Shown: positions 26,816-36,533 of the stretch, one piece after another
How the letters are laid out: the number at the start of each line of letters is the position of its first letter
Position numbering within the stretch: the stretch's first letter is position 1
NCBI RefSeq assembly: GCF_900187875.1
Contig: NZ_FYEX01000001.1
Span: 558,001-622,000, forward strand
DNA from: Polynucleobacter victoriensis
Lineage (GTDB): Bacteria > Pseudomonadota > Gammaproteobacteria > Burkholderiales > Burkholderiaceae
DNA length: 64,000 nt
Direction: 5' to 3'
The notes under the pieces: generated by a model
Seen by the model: the letters and a program-made list of their open reading frames with translations, nothing else
The model's database searches: none
What the model was told of the DNA's origin: nothing
Made by a program: the position numbers and the translations under genes

Positions 26816-28700
26816 CGTTATAACCAATAACTATACGACTCAATTGTTTTTTAATAATCATATGATCGTTAGCAAGTAAAACGTTATTTAATTCTGTCAA
26901 CAATATCTCAAGCTGGCCCCATGAAACATAACTTTCCTTTGCCATCATAATCCTAGAATGATTAGTAGGCTCAGGATTATCGCCAATCAGTAATTCTTCA
27001 TAGAGTTTTTCACCAGGCCTTAACCCTGTCACCTGAATTTCTATATCTCCATGAAGATTTTCCTCATCTCTCAAACTCAAGCCAGATAGCTCAATCAATT
27101 TCTTGGCCAAATCCAAAATCTTCACAGGCTTACCCATGTCTAATATGAATACTTCACCACCCTGAGACATTCTGGCTGCCTGTAAAACCAATTGGGCGGC
27201 CTCAGGGATGGTCATAAAATATCTAGTGACTTCAGGATCAGTCAATGTAATGGGACCTCCATCTTGAATCTGCTTCCTAAAGAGAGGAATCACAGATCCA
27301 GAAGAGCCTAATACATTGCCAAATCGAACCATTGAAAAACAAGTTCTTGAACTTCTATCTGCGAGAGCCTGAAGAATCATCTCAGCAATACGTTTACTTG
27401 CCCCCATCACATTAGTTGGTCTAACAGCTTTATCGGTACTAATCAGAATAAATTTCTCAACCTCTAATTCGTGCGCAATTTTGGCAAGATGAAGAGTTCC
27501 CCAAACATTATTATTAATTGATGTGGCAATATTAGATTCAACGAGAGGCACGTGCTTATACGCTGCGGCGTGGTAAATAATCTGAACTTTTTCTAACTTT
27601 AAAATATCAAATAGATTCTTCTGATCTAAGACACTTGCCAGCTTAGGAACTATGTTGATTTTTAAATCTTTTTGCTTGATCAAATCAGAAAGCTCTTGCT
27701 CGATAGCATATAAATTAAATTCGCTGTGATCCAAGAGGACTAATTTTTCAGGCCTCAGAAGAATAATTTGACGACACAATTCACTACCAATAGAGCCGCC
27801 AGCGCCAGAAACTAAAACAACCTTGCCCTCATGTAGCGCGTCATTAGTATCGAGTGCTAGAGCAACATCTCTGCCTAATAAATCATCAATATCGACTTCT
27901 CTTAAATCACTTAGATGCAATGTGCCATCTGCAAAATCTGCAAGATTAGGAACTGATCTGACATGTACATGATGCCTTGATAGTTCAGCCAAAATCTCAC
28001 TTCTACGCGACCGCCTAATGGAAGGCAATGCCAATAAAACATCAGTCACACCAGCCACTTCTTTCAAGCGCAAAAGTTGGTTTGCTCCATAAACTTTTAA
28101 GCCATCAATCATGCCACCCTGCAATATTTTATTATCATCAATAAAACCAATGACCGTCATGGTCTCGGCAGCTCTGATTGAATATGCAGCTTGCCGTCCA
28201 GACTGTCCGGCTCCGTAAATCAAGACTTTGGGACGCTTCTGGTAAGCAAAAATATTCCGATAAACTTGACCCAGTAGAAATCTAGCCGAGAACCTGCTAG
28301 CACTGACTAGTAAAAAAGCCAAGATTGGTTGAATGATGCTAATACTACGTGGGATTTCTTCCGGCTTAAAAAATAAATTGAGCGTGATAAATAAGGCGAT
28401 GCCATAAAAAAATGATGACTTAGCTATTGCAATAATTGTAAATTGACCTGCATAACGAAAAATTGCCTTATACAATCGAAAAGCGATAAATGTAGGCAAA
28501 GAAAATAATAAGGCTAAGTAGTAGGCCCAATACTGACTGTCTTTCGGTAATATCCAGCTATCTAGTCGTAATGAAAATGCTAACCAGGTCGCCAATAAAA
28601 TAAGTAGCCCATCAACAACTAAAACAAAAGTCTTCTTAAGCGGCCTAGGCAACTCGATAAATAGATTTTGCAAAAAAACTGGTGTATTTTTTTTACTCAA
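26805..28700 (-). CDS. Membrane-bound UDP-GlcNAc-type 4,6-dehydratase (PglF/WbpM/CapD-like)
   Basis: Makes a UDP-4-keto-6-deoxy-HexNAc, the first step toward sugars such as QuiNAc or bacillosamine. Four N-terminal helices precede a first Rossmann region (VLIYGAGQSGRQAAYSI) and the catalytic domain (SGAGGSIGSELCRQI). The active site shows STDKAVRPTNVMGASKR, where Met replaces the usual Tyr, as in the PglF/WbpM subgroup. The length of 631 is normal. The TTG start overlaps the upstream stop as TTGA. It works next to the monotopic phosphoglycosyl transferase, the PglF/PglC arrangement. Confidence 0.9.
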   Translation of the reverse strand: MSKKNTPVFLQNLFIELPRPLKKTFVLVVDGLLILLATWLAFSLRLDSWILPKDSQYWAYYLALLFSLPTFIAFRLYKAIFRYAGQFTIIAIAKSSFFYGIALFITLNLFFKPEEIPRSISIIQPILAFLLVSASRFSARFLLGQVYRNIFAYQKRPKVLIYGAGQSGRQAAYSIRAAETMTVIGFIDDNKILQGGMIDGLKVYGANQLLRLKEVAGVTDVLLALPSIRRSRRSEILAELSRHHVHVRSVPNLADFADGTLHLSDLREVDIDDLLGRDVALALDTNDALHEGKVVLVSGAGGSIGSELCRQIILLRPEKLVLLDHSEFNLYAIEQELSDLIKQKDLKINIVPKLASVLDQKNLFDILKLEKVQIIYHAAAYKHVPLVESNIATSINNNVWGTLHLAKIAHELEVEKFILISTDKAVRPTNVMGASKRIAEMILQALADRSSRTCFSMVRFGNVLGSSGSVIPLFRKQIQDGGPITLTDPEVTRYFMTIPEAAQLVLQAARMSQGGEVFILDMGKPVKILDLAKKLIELSGLSLRDEENLHGDIEIQVTGLRPGEKLYEELLIGDNPEPTNHSRIMMAKESYVSWGQLEILLTELNNVLLANDHMIIKKQLSRIVIGYNASV

Positions 28701-29257
28701 TGGGCCACCCCATCACTTTTAATCACTTTCAACACCGTCAACCCAATTATTTTTATATCAAATAGTAATGACTGACGTTGCAGATACTGCTGATCATAAG
28801 AAACTTTTTCTTGGTCACTGAGATCATCACGACCATTGACCTGCGCCCATCCAGTTAAACCAGGCCTCAACATATCAATTCCAACTAAGGCCCTCTGCCG
28901 AATTAACTGCTCTTGATTAAATAAGGCTGGTCTAGGCCCTACAATCGACATCTGACCTCGTAAAACAGATATTAGTTGCGGCAACTCATCCAAACTAGTT
29001 TTTCTTAAAAATCGACCCCAAGGTATCAAATATTGCTGAGGATTGATTAATAAATCTGTGGCAACAGTTGGCGTATCAAGCTTCATGGTACGAAATTTTG
29101 GCATCAGGAAAATTACACCACCCCTGCCAATTCTTTTTGACCAGTAAATTACGGGAAACCCAGAACTAATTAGCACCACAAAAAAAACTAAACCATAAAG
29201 AGGCAGCCAAACAGGAGCAAAAGACATGACTAGCAAGATATCAAAGAATCTTTTCAT
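28697..29257 (-). CDS. Monotopic phosphoglycosyl transferase (PglC-like initiating sugar transferase)
   Basis: Transfers sugar-1-phosphate from UDP-sugar to undecaprenyl phosphate, the first committed step of glycan assembly. At 186 residues it is the small PglC-type, with a single re-entrant N-terminal hydrophobic helix, the KFRTMK motif, FLRKTSLDELPQL with the catalytic Asp-Glu pair, and IVGPRPA followed by RPGLTGWAQVNGR. It overlaps the dehydratase gene and so probably uses the sugar that enzyme makes, perhaps after further modification. Confidence 0.92.
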   Translation of the reverse strand: MKRFFDILLVMSFAPVWLPLYGLVFFVVLISSGFPVIYWSKRIGRGGVIFLMPKFRTMKLDTPTVATDLLINPQQYLIPWGRFLRKTSLDELPQLISVLRGQMSIVGPRPALFNQEQLIRQRALVGIDMLRPGLTGWAQVNGRDDLSDQEKVSYDQQYLQRQSLLFDIKIIGLTVLKVIKSDGVAH

Positions 29258-29271
29258 AGCGACAATTATCT

Positions 29272-30411
29272 CTAATTTTTAAGCAATCCCCTCATAAAAT
29301 TGATATAGCGATCGCAAACCATAGTTTTCTCATAGTTCAAAAGAGAACGATTCCTTGCAGCAATCCCTAAATCTTCACAATATGCAGAGTCATCTGCAAG
29401 CTTTAACATGGATTTTTTCAACGCAGAGATATCACCAACTGGAAATTGAATACCTGTGACGCCATCAATTAATGCATCATTGATTCCATAAATATCTGAC
29501 CCAATAGTTGGGATTTCACATGCCGCAGCCTCTAGTATTGAGATAGGAAAACCCTCACGATAACTAGGTAAGCAGAAAAAATCTGCCAAAGAATAATATT
29601 TTTCAGCATCACGTACAAAATCTAATAGTTTGTATGTATGTTCATAACCCGCCAGCTTAGATCGAATCAGCTGGCTCAAGCCAAATTCATCGGGGCCGAC
29701 AATCAATAGAAATAAATTGGGTGATTCTTGATGGGCCAACTTAAATGCATCCACCAAATCTAAAATACCCTTATCTTTATTAATTCGTCCCAAAAATAAA
29801 CAAACGCGAGCCCGCAATGGAATAAATAAATCAGATCTGAGCGTTTCCTTAATCTTTTTATTAGGTTGAAATTTTTTAAAATCAACGCCACAAATAGATC
29901 CTGAACCAAGAACTTGAATTTTCCCCTTATTCACCACTCCCTGAGATTCCAGATAGGTCTTTTCAGAAGATCCAACAGCCAAAACTGAAGTAGCAAGTCG
30001 GCCCGTCAACTGATCGAGTGTTTTCAACAAAAATCTGCCCAAGCCTCGTTTTGATGCCCAGACTTCGCCCTGAAATATAAATAAACGACATCTAACGCGG
30101 CAAATACAGGATGCCAGCATAGATATCAATCCAGCTTTAGGGCCAATGCCCCAGACTAAATCATATTTATTCAACATTAGATGCTTAATCAATATGAGCA
30201 GTACTGTAATATCTGAAAAAAGATTAATTTGACGAGTGATTGGAAAGTCAATCACTTTGACCGGCAACCCCATGTCAGGGGTAAATTTTTCATTATTTAA
30301 ATTAACCAGCAAATTAACCTCTGAAAAATCAGAAAGGCGACAAAGATGTTCCCTAAAGAAAAAATGAATAGTTAATGGAGTGGTGCAAACGATACATATT
30401 TTTTTCTTCAT
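29272..30411 (-). CDS. Glycosyltransferase family 4
   Basis: GT-B enzyme with KKKICIVCTTPLTIHFFFREH at the start, the donor-binding strand VCLFLGRINKDKGILDLVDAF, and a C-terminal E-x7-E in FCLPSYREGFPISILEAAACEIPTI (quoted in overlapping parts: PSYREGFPISILEAA). This subgroup usually transfers a sugar onto the first undecaprenyl-linked residue, as PglA does. It is 14 bases upstream of the PglC-like gene. Donor unknown. Confidence 0.85.
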   Translation of the reverse strand: MKKKICIVCTTPLTIHFFFREHLCRLSDFSEVNLLVNLNNEKFTPDMGLPVKVIDFPITRQINLFSDITVLLILIKHLMLNKYDLVWGIGPKAGLISMLASCICRVRCRLFIFQGEVWASKRGLGRFLLKTLDQLTGRLATSVLAVGSSEKTYLESQGVVNKGKIQVLGSGSICGVDFKKFQPNKKIKETLRSDLFIPLRARVCLFLGRINKDKGILDLVDAFKLAHQESPNLFLLIVGPDEFGLSQLIRSKLAGYEHTYKLLDFVRDAEKYYSLADFFCLPSYREGFPISILEAAACEIPTIGSDIYGINDALIDGVTGIQFPVGDISALKKSMLKLADDSAYCEDLGIAARNRSLLNYEKTMVCDRYINFMRGLLKN

Positions 30412-30422
30412 AAAACTAATAT

Positions 30423-31295
30423 CTAACGGCGTAGGTCAAGCATTAGGCAAGAAAAATTTTTTTTCTCATCACAAAGTACGGGGTCATTTTTTTTAAATAG
30501 ATTTCTAGCAATCGTTAGGATTGGTAAGCAATCACTAATTAACTTTATAAAAGTTCCTAAGAAATTAGCCACGTTACAAAAGTACATTTTTTTCTCTAGA
30601 AAAAAACTATTTTTTGCAAAGAATAAAGACTTTCTTGCAACAAATTTCTTTTGAATTGACTGCTCTGAATATCTGTAGGCCAACAATGTATTTGGCAAAG
30701 TATGATACCTGCTATTAAGACTGGCCCTAACCAAGAGTTCCTGATCTTCTGCTCTTTCCACCTCAGGAAATTTATATAGATGATTTTTAAACCACTGACT
30801 CTTACCCATCCATGATGGGTGTGGCATAGGTATGTGAGACCATACCATATTTTTAATTAACTTTTCATGCGTCTCTTCAAAGGGTAAATATCCCAGCACT
30901 TCATTCTTACCCCCACTAAAAACAACACACTTAGTCGCCAGCAAGTCAACTTCAGGATTCGCCATAAGAAATTTAACTTGCCTTTCAAATCTATCCACAT
31001 AAGAAATATCGTCACCATCCATTCTTGCAATGAACTCACCGTTTGACAAACCAATGCCCAAGTTGAGACTATAAGAGAGACCCATATTTTTATAATTTTT
31101 GAATATCTTTAAGCGCTCATCTCTTATACCCTTCAAAAAAGATAGCGATTCATCCGTAGATCCATCATCAATTAGTAACAATTCAAAGTTATTATATGTC
31201 TGCATCAATATAGATTTGACAGCTAAAAATAAATCTGGCCCAGCGTTGTACGTTGGCAAAATAACACTAATCAGGGGACTTAATTTTTCAGACAT
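30423..31295 (-). CDS. Glycosyltransferase family 2
   Basis: GT-A enzyme: SVILPTYNAGPDLFLAV at the N terminus, LLIDDGSTDESLSFL, and the metal-binding ARMDGDDIS motif. The C-terminal 60 residues are hydrophobic and basic and may touch the membrane. The length of 290 is normal for a single-domain GT2. It is 11 bases upstream of the GT4 gene in the leftward cluster. Sugar unknown. Confidence 0.88.
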   Translation of the reverse strand: MSEKLSPLISVILPTYNAGPDLFLAVKSILMQTYNNFELLLIDDGSTDESLSFLKGIRDERLKIFKNYKNMGLSYSLNLGIGLSNGEFIARMDGDDISYVDRFERQVKFLMANPEVDLLATKCVVFSGGKNEVLGYLPFEETHEKLIKNMVWSHIPMPHPSWMGKSQWFKNHLYKFPEVERAEDQELLVRASLNSRYHTLPNTLLAYRYSEQSIQKKFVARKSLFFAKNSFFLEKKMYFCNVANFLGTFIKLISDCLPILTIARNLFKKNDPVLCDEKKNFSCLMLDLRR

Positions 31296-31310
31296 ACTAT
31301 TAATAATGTC

Positions 31311-32066
31311 TTACTGTGTTGTACAAATCGCCCATATCTCACCCCAAATTAAATATTTTTTTGAAATTTTTAAACCAGCGTCATCAACTTCATGATCAAA
31401 CTCAGAAATTGTATGTTCAATTTTGTGATCATCATCTGAGAAGTAATTCACCCCAATTTTTTTTCTCATTGGCATTTGCCAATCCCGTTCAAATAATGGA
31501 ACTCTAATTAGCATTCTTGATGCTCGTGTTGATTTTATTAATTGCTTTAAGAAAGCAACCCTATCATCAATATGCTCAAGTACGTTTGATAAAACAACAA
31601 CATCAAACTTATTCTGAAATTTATAATGTAGTACATCCGCTTGTATATAAGATAAATTACTAAATTTTTCGGAATTGATTGCCTGAGTTAACCTCTCACT
31701 TGATGAATCAATACCCACAACATGAGAAGATGGAAAAGTATTTGCAATACTTCTGGCAACAGCACCATAGCCACAACCAACGTCCAAAACAGAGTCGCCA
31801 TCTCTAATTTCATTAATGAAAAATTGATGGTACTTAGTCAAGTCATGCTTTGGATGGATACCATTACCATAAACAATTGCACGCTCATTAATGATCCAAT
31901 CAATAACATCTCTATAAAAAAAAGATTGCTTCAAACCGTTCACCGGATTTGAGCCACGTGTATCAATAACTAATATTGATTTAATCAAAAATCTTCTCAA
32001 AGGCGATGGAATGGTTCGCCAAATAAATGAGGTTAGATTAACTATTAATATAAATATATTATTCAT
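31311..32066 (-). CDS. Class I SAM-dependent methyltransferase
   Basis: The core is VLDVGCGYGAVARSIA near residue 92, with VVGIDSSSERLTQA and VVVLSNVLEHIDD after it, the usual Methyltransf_11/25 series. A hydrophobic N terminus (residues 1-30) may associate with the membrane. In this context it probably methylates a sugar of the surface glycan. It directly abuts the GT4 gene at 32067 with no gap. Substrate unknown. Confidence 0.78.
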   Translation of the reverse strand: MNNIFILIVNLTSFIWRTIPSPLRRFLIKSILVIDTRGSNPVNGLKQSFFYRDVIDWIINERAIVYGNGIHPKHDLTKYHQFFINEIRDGDSVLDVGCGYGAVARSIANTFPSSHVVGIDSSSERLTQAINSEKFSNLSYIQADVLHYKFQNKFDVVVLSNVLEHIDDRVAFLKQLIKSTRASRMLIRVPLFERDWQMPMRKKIGVNYFSDDDHKIEHTISEFDHEVDDAGLKISKKYLIWGEIWAICTTQ

Positions 32067-33155
32067 TTATTTAACTAAAAAATGGTGAAAAATTTTATTA
32101 TGCCTCTGTAACCAGTTTGTAATTTCAAACTTATCAACAGCACGTTTTCTTGCGGCAATACTCATTTCAGCATGATTTTTAGATACATAAATCATTGCAT
32201 CAGCAAGATCATTGACACTAGGAACATGATTAATATCATCCCAACCTTGAGGCACCTTCAACGGAACACCAGCCTGATTACCAACCATCTCAGGAACGCC
32301 GCCGCTATCTGAATAAATAATTGGCAAGCCTGATGACATTGCCTCAATAACTGTATTAGGGCATGAATCATTGTATTTAGTCATAATAAAAGCATCTGCT
32401 TGAGCATATAGGCTTGGAGCATTTTTTTGCTCATACTGACCCAAAAGACAGATATTCTGATGGAAGCTATCATAGCTTCGCACATATTCATCTATAGCCT
32501 TTTTTAAATTTGGACTTACTCTACCAGCAATTAATAATTTAGCTTGCAATCCACTGTCTCTAGCAAGCCTAAAACCGTCGATTGCATTAAATATGCGATA
32601 ACCAACATCATCACTCATGTTACCTGCTACCAAAAAAGTAAAAGGTCTATTTTGATATAACGTAGGTATAAATATTTTTGTATCCACAGCATTAAATAAA
32701 ACTTCACCAGGCCCTTCTCGAAAACCCAAAAATTGATTTGCAGCATTTTTACAAAAAGTACTTTGCCAAAAAACATAGTCTGCATGGTGATAAATAATTG
32801 ACATTTTCTTATTCATAAAACGCCAATCACCAGAATACCAGCCGGGATAAAAAATACCATTTTGATTAACCAATAATGGAATATTTTTTCTTTTAATTGC
32901 TTTTACAGCAGATTGATTTAAGTAGGCTGCATTTGAGAGTGCATAGATAACATTATAATTAGTCAGATGCTCTGGAAAAACTTGCTGTAATCGTGCAACC
33001 TTGACGAGTGGGCCACCCAAACTTCCCGATCTTGCCCCAGCATAGAATAATTTGGGGTGAATAGGTCTATCCTTCTTGCAAGTAAAAACAGTAAATGTAG
33101 TCCACGCTGACACTATTAAGCACCACATAGAACGTATGCTGTTTTTTAAATGCAT
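32067..33155 (-). CDS. Glycosyltransferase family 4 (GT1-like domain)
   Basis: The donor region is clear: VLFNAVDTKIF, FLVAGNMSDDVGYRIFNAI and the C-terminal NDSCPNTVIEAMSSGLPIIYSDSGG with E-x7-E geometry. The N terminus has a single hydrophobic stretch of about 15 residues. At 362 residues it is typical. It lies between two methyltransferase genes. Sugar unknown. Confidence 0.83.
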   Translation of the reverse strand: MHLKNSIRSMWCLIVSAWTTFTVFTCKKDRPIHPKLFYAGARSGSLGGPLVKVARLQQVFPEHLTNYNVIYALSNAAYLNQSAVKAIKRKNIPLLVNQNGIFYPGWYSGDWRFMNKKMSIIYHHADYVFWQSTFCKNAANQFLGFREGPGEVLFNAVDTKIFIPTLYQNRPFTFLVAGNMSDDVGYRIFNAIDGFRLARDSGLQAKLLIAGRVSPNLKKAIDEYVRSYDSFHQNICLLGQYEQKNAPSLYAQADAFIMTKYNDSCPNTVIEAMSSGLPIIYSDSGGVPEMVGNQAGVPLKVPQGWDDINHVPSVNDLADAMIYVSKNHAEMSIAARKRAVDKFEITNWLQRHNKIFHHFLVK

Positions 33156-33159
33156 AAAA

Positions 33160-33957
33160 TTAATTTAATTTAGCACTCTTTTTTGCTGCCACATATAACA
33201 TGTGGGCAAAAATAGAAGCTGGGCATACTGGCGCCAAAAGAGCTGCAAGAACTCTAGAAAATCTCCAAGCATGGGGCAAGCCAATCGCCCCCTCCAAAAA
33301 TCGCAGAACACCCTGGCGCTTATGTATTGGTGTGATATGGATTACCTCAAATCCAGCTATATTTAGCTCTCGAATTAGCTCTAGCTTTGTAAATCGATAT
33401 TGATAAAAACGTGTATCGACTGAGAATTTTTTCTTTGCGGCTGCCTCGCCGAATGCATGCCTTAAATTATCAAATGGCACAGTCAAAAAAAGTAAACCAT
33501 CTGATTTTAAAATTCGTCGCGCCTCCAAAATGCAATCTCGAGGACCAGACTCAAAATGCTCAAAAACTCCCCATGAATAATAAAAATCAAAATGATTATC
33601 TGGAAAAACTGTAGAACGTATATCAGCCACAACCCAATTACCAAAAGGAAATAGTTGTTGGAGAAGCCCAACAGTTTTTTTACTGATATCAATACCAGTA
33701 CAATTTAACCCAAGCGAACTCAGTGCAAGCACCCACTGACCAAGACCACAACCACCATCTAAAACTCGATAATCTGATGGATTGCTTTTTGTAATGTACT
33801 TTTTGAGTAGCTTGTACTCTTCTTGTCTAAATACCCTATCAAATTTTTGAGTTGGACCACCTGCTCGATCCCAGACGCCAGTCCAATACTTCTCAATAAA
33901 GTCTATTTCACTATCTTGATCATCAAGATCTACCAAAGATATGTAATCTTTTCTCAA
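33160..33957 (-). CDS. Class I SAM-dependent methyltransferase
   Basis: SAM-binding motif VLDGGCGLGQWVLALSSLG near 66, then CTGIDISKKTVGLLQ and the SWGVFEHFESG helix. The start is a TTG that overlaps the stop of the upstream gene as TTGA, with CAGGT eight bases ahead. It probably methylates a sugar or fatty moiety in the glycan pathway. It is a different family branch from its two neighbours, so I infer no recent duplication. Confidence 0.78.
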   Translation of the reverse strand: MRKDYISLVDLDDQDSEIDFIEKYWTGVWDRAGGPTQKFDRVFRQEEYKLLKKYITKSNPSDYRVLDGGCGLGQWVLALSSLGLNCTGIDISKKTVGLLQQLFPFGNWVVADIRSTVFPDNHFDFYYSWGVFEHFESGPRDCILEARRILKSDGLLFLTVPFDNLRHAFGEAAAKKKFSVDTRFYQYRFTKLELIRELNIAGFEVIHITPIHKRQGVLRFLEGAIGLPHAWRFSRVLAALLAPVCPASIFAHMLYVAAKKSAKLN

Positions 33958-34703
33958 TGGTTTACCTGTTTTTTAAAAAGAATCATTGCCTGAACAGATT
34001 CCCCAAAGTCACCATTTAATTTTTTAGGCAACACATCTGAATATGCAATCACATTAAATCGAGTGCTTACGCGATCCCGCATCGCAACAGGATTGATAAA
34101 TAGGCTGCAATCCCTGAGTATGAAATCTTTTTCCGAGGTTACTTTAATTCCATCACTCTGATTTTTTCCAAAATAAATATGCGCAACCCCATCTGTAGAC
34201 AAAATTCTGTCTATTTGATCCAAGTAAAAATCAACCTCATCCATGGAATCAAAATGCTGAAAAACAATGAAACTATAAACAAAATCAATGCTACCGTCTG
34301 GGACTGAGTCAATTTGATCTCTATGAAGTAGAGTGAAATTTTTAATTCCTTGGCTATTTAAAAATAACTTTGACATCTCAAAGTTATGATGAATATCAAC
34401 CCCGTAAACATGGCCAAAATCTTTTGCTGACTGAGACAATAATCGCCCCCCACCAAAACCAATTTCTAGGGCATTTTTTTTCGGCACAAACTTGAACTGC
34501 TCTACTTGTTTAAAACGTCCATCCCAATCGATTTCAGCATTCCTCAAGGACTCATCGACTGATTTAGCCGCATCAAACCAATTTAAAAAAGAGGCCATGT
34601 CATGAAACTGGGAGGGCATTCCCTCCCATGAATCTTTTACCCTTAGCGATCTGCCAAAAAATCGAAAAATTTTCGATTTCAATATACTCAAATAGAGTCT
34701 CAT
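33954..34703 (-). CDS. Class I SAM-dependent methyltransferase
   Basis: SAM motif ALEIGFGGGRLLSQ near 75 and VYGVDIHHNFEMS, then VYSFIVFQHFDSMDEV. The N-terminal 50 residues are basic and hydrophobic. Its stop overlaps the downstream TTG start. It follows the ABC exporter gene by 11 bases. Role inferred as glycan methylation from context; substrate unknown. Confidence 0.76.
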   Translation of the reverse strand: MRLYLSILKSKIFRFFGRSLRVKDSWEGMPSQFHDMASFLNWFDAAKSVDESLRNAEIDWDGRFKQVEQFKFVPKKNALEIGFGGGRLLSQSAKDFGHVYGVDIHHNFEMSKLFLNSQGIKNFTLLHRDQIDSVPDGSIDFVYSFIVFQHFDSMDEVDFYLDQIDRILSTDGVAHIYFGKNQSDGIKVTSEKDFILRDCSLFINPVAMRDRVSTRFNVIAYSDVLPKKLNGDFGESVQAMILFKKQVNH

Positions 34704-34714
34704 ATATTTCCCAG

Positions 34715-36412
34715 TTATATTGTTGGCAATGTCAAATGTCTATCAGCTATACGCAATAACTCTTCTCTATGAGTAACTGCAACTATAGTCATACTAGATT
34801 TTAGCTCAGCCAAGGTGTCTACCAACGCCACTTCAGCCTTTTTATCTAAGTTTGCTGTAGCCTCATCCAATATTAAAATTGTTGGCTTTCTCAACAAAGC
34901 TCTAGCCAAACCTAAGCGTTGTTTTTGCCCTGCAGATAGTCCCTCCCCCTGCTCAGTCAACTGATGCTCAATACCAAGAGGAAAATCAAAAATGTATGAG
35001 CATCCAGATTGATTAATAACTGATTTTAGCTCTTCATCTGTACATGACCGCTGACAACCATACAGAATATTTTGGCGAAAAGATCCTGCAATCACAAAGT
35101 TTTCGGGGCCCACATAGCCAACAGCATTTAACAACTGAGGTCTAGCCTCATCTATTAAAAATGATTCAGATTTAGTCTGAATATATATCTGCCCATGTGT
35201 GGGCTTAACCAAACCGAGCATAAGACTTAAGAAAGTACTCTTACCGGAGCCTGATGGACCAGTAATAATCAATGCCTCACCAGGCATGATATCCATTGAT
35301 AACTGACTTATTACATCAACTCCATTTTGATAAGCATACGAAACACCCTCAAACCTCCAACCTATCAAACCACCAAACAATTTGGGATCTTTCCCACCCT
35401 CTACCCAATCGTCAGTCCAAGACCTCATTTCATTCCAACGATCCCAAACAGCCAAAAATCTAGGTCTAGTTAAACTCAAATATGATGCAAGATTTGATAC
35501 CTCACCTGCATTTTGAATAAATCTTATAAACAAATAAAAAAACTGCACCAGGACCACATCTGCTATTAACTCTCGATCCTTACTAATTAAGATAACAGCA
35601 CACAAAAGCCAAATACCCAAAACTTGAGGGAAGGTATGTTTCATACCAACCCAAAAATGATACTTCTTATACTGAGTCAAATACTCTGATAAATGAATAT
35701 CCACCTCACGAATTTCCTTCTTATAAAGCCCATGAATATGCAAGAACAATATATTTTTCACACCCTTAATTATTTTTTCTATAGAAAAATCTAACTCACG
35801 ATGAATACTATTTGATGCTAGCCTAACCTTTTTAGTGATAAATTTTGCTGGGAAAAAAACTAGCATAAGCATTGCAATTGATAATATAGTTACCTCAACA
35901 GACAACTTAATTAAAGCAACTAAAAGCAATGTCATCACCAACAATCGACTAACGCTACCTAAACATGAAGAAATGAAGTTGCTGGCACCAACAATTTTTT
36001 CATTAAACATACTGGAAACGTCTGCCACTTGTGCCGAGCGATTACTTAAGGACCAGTTCAAAAGCCTTTTTCTACTCAAAGTTTCGAACTCAACGGAAAT
36101 GATGCTAGCACTATATGTTTGAAACCAAACTAAAATACTCCTGGTACTAATCACTACCAAAAAAAATAATAAGGCTTCAAACAAAGATAATTCCCATATT
36201 GACAAATCTATAGCATTTGTAACTTTTTGAGGATCACCAATACCCAGCGCAAAAAGAAAATACTGTATTGAATATGCCATTAAAAGCTCTATGATGAATA
36301 TCATGGCACCAACAATTACTGATAAAAATCCAAGTGCTAAGATTTTTTTTCCAAAAAATTCTGCGCCTTTTGAGAAAAATTTATTAACATTCGGAAAGTG
36401 AATTGTTTTCAT
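34715..36412 (-). CDS. ABC exporter, fused permease-ATPase (MsbA/PglK-type)
   Basis: Six hydrophobic helices span residues about 20-330; the nucleotide-binding domain follows with Walker A GPSGSGKS near 381, signature LSAGQKQRLGLARALL and Walker B ILILDEATANLD. The 565-residue half-transporter layout is that of MsbA and PglK, which flip lipid-linked oligosaccharide. Given the PglC-like transferase and PglF-like dehydratase downstream, flipping of an undecaprenyl-linked glycan is the most likely role. It starts 121 bases after the preceding gene, behind a hairpin. Confidence 0.87.
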   Translation of the reverse strand: MKTIHFPNVNKFFSKGAEFFGKKILALGFLSVIVGAMIFIIELLMAYSIQYFLFALGIGDPQKVTNAIDLSIWELSLFEALLFFLVVISTRSILVWFQTYSASIISVEFETLSRKRLLNWSLSNRSAQVADVSSMFNEKIVGASNFISSCLGSVSRLLVMTLLLVALIKLSVEVTILSIAMLMLVFFPAKFITKKVRLASNSIHRELDFSIEKIIKGVKNILFLHIHGLYKKEIREVDIHLSEYLTQYKKYHFWVGMKHTFPQVLGIWLLCAVILISKDRELIADVVLVQFFYLFIRFIQNAGEVSNLASYLSLTRPRFLAVWDRWNEMRSWTDDWVEGGKDPKLFGGLIGWRFEGVSYAYQNGVDVISQLSMDIMPGEALIITGPSGSGKSTFLSLMLGLVKPTHGQIYIQTKSESFLIDEARPQLLNAVGYVGPENFVIAGSFRQNILYGCQRSCTDEELKSVINQSGCSYIFDFPLGIEHQLTEQGEGLSAGQKQRLGLARALLRKPTILILDEATANLDKKAEVALVDTLAELKSSMTIVAVTHREELLRIADRHLTLPTI

Positions 36413-36426
36413 TACTTAGCTTTCTG

Positions 36427-36442
36427 AGGCATTTCTATGCCT
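36427..36442. promoter_or_regulatory. Perfect 6-base hairpin in the leader of the ABC exporter gene
   Basis: AGGCAT (36427-36432) pairs with ATGCCT (36437-36442) around TTCT, 15 bases upstream of the exporter ATG. It could sequester the leader or mark a processed end. There is no T-run, so it is not a plain terminator. Confidence 0.3.
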
Positions 36443-36533
36443 TGTGCATTTTGTATACGCTATTGAATAAACCCCTGCTTTGTAACATTTATAGCTGATG
36501 TGAGTAGACATTTAAAAGCCCCAGGACCATACT

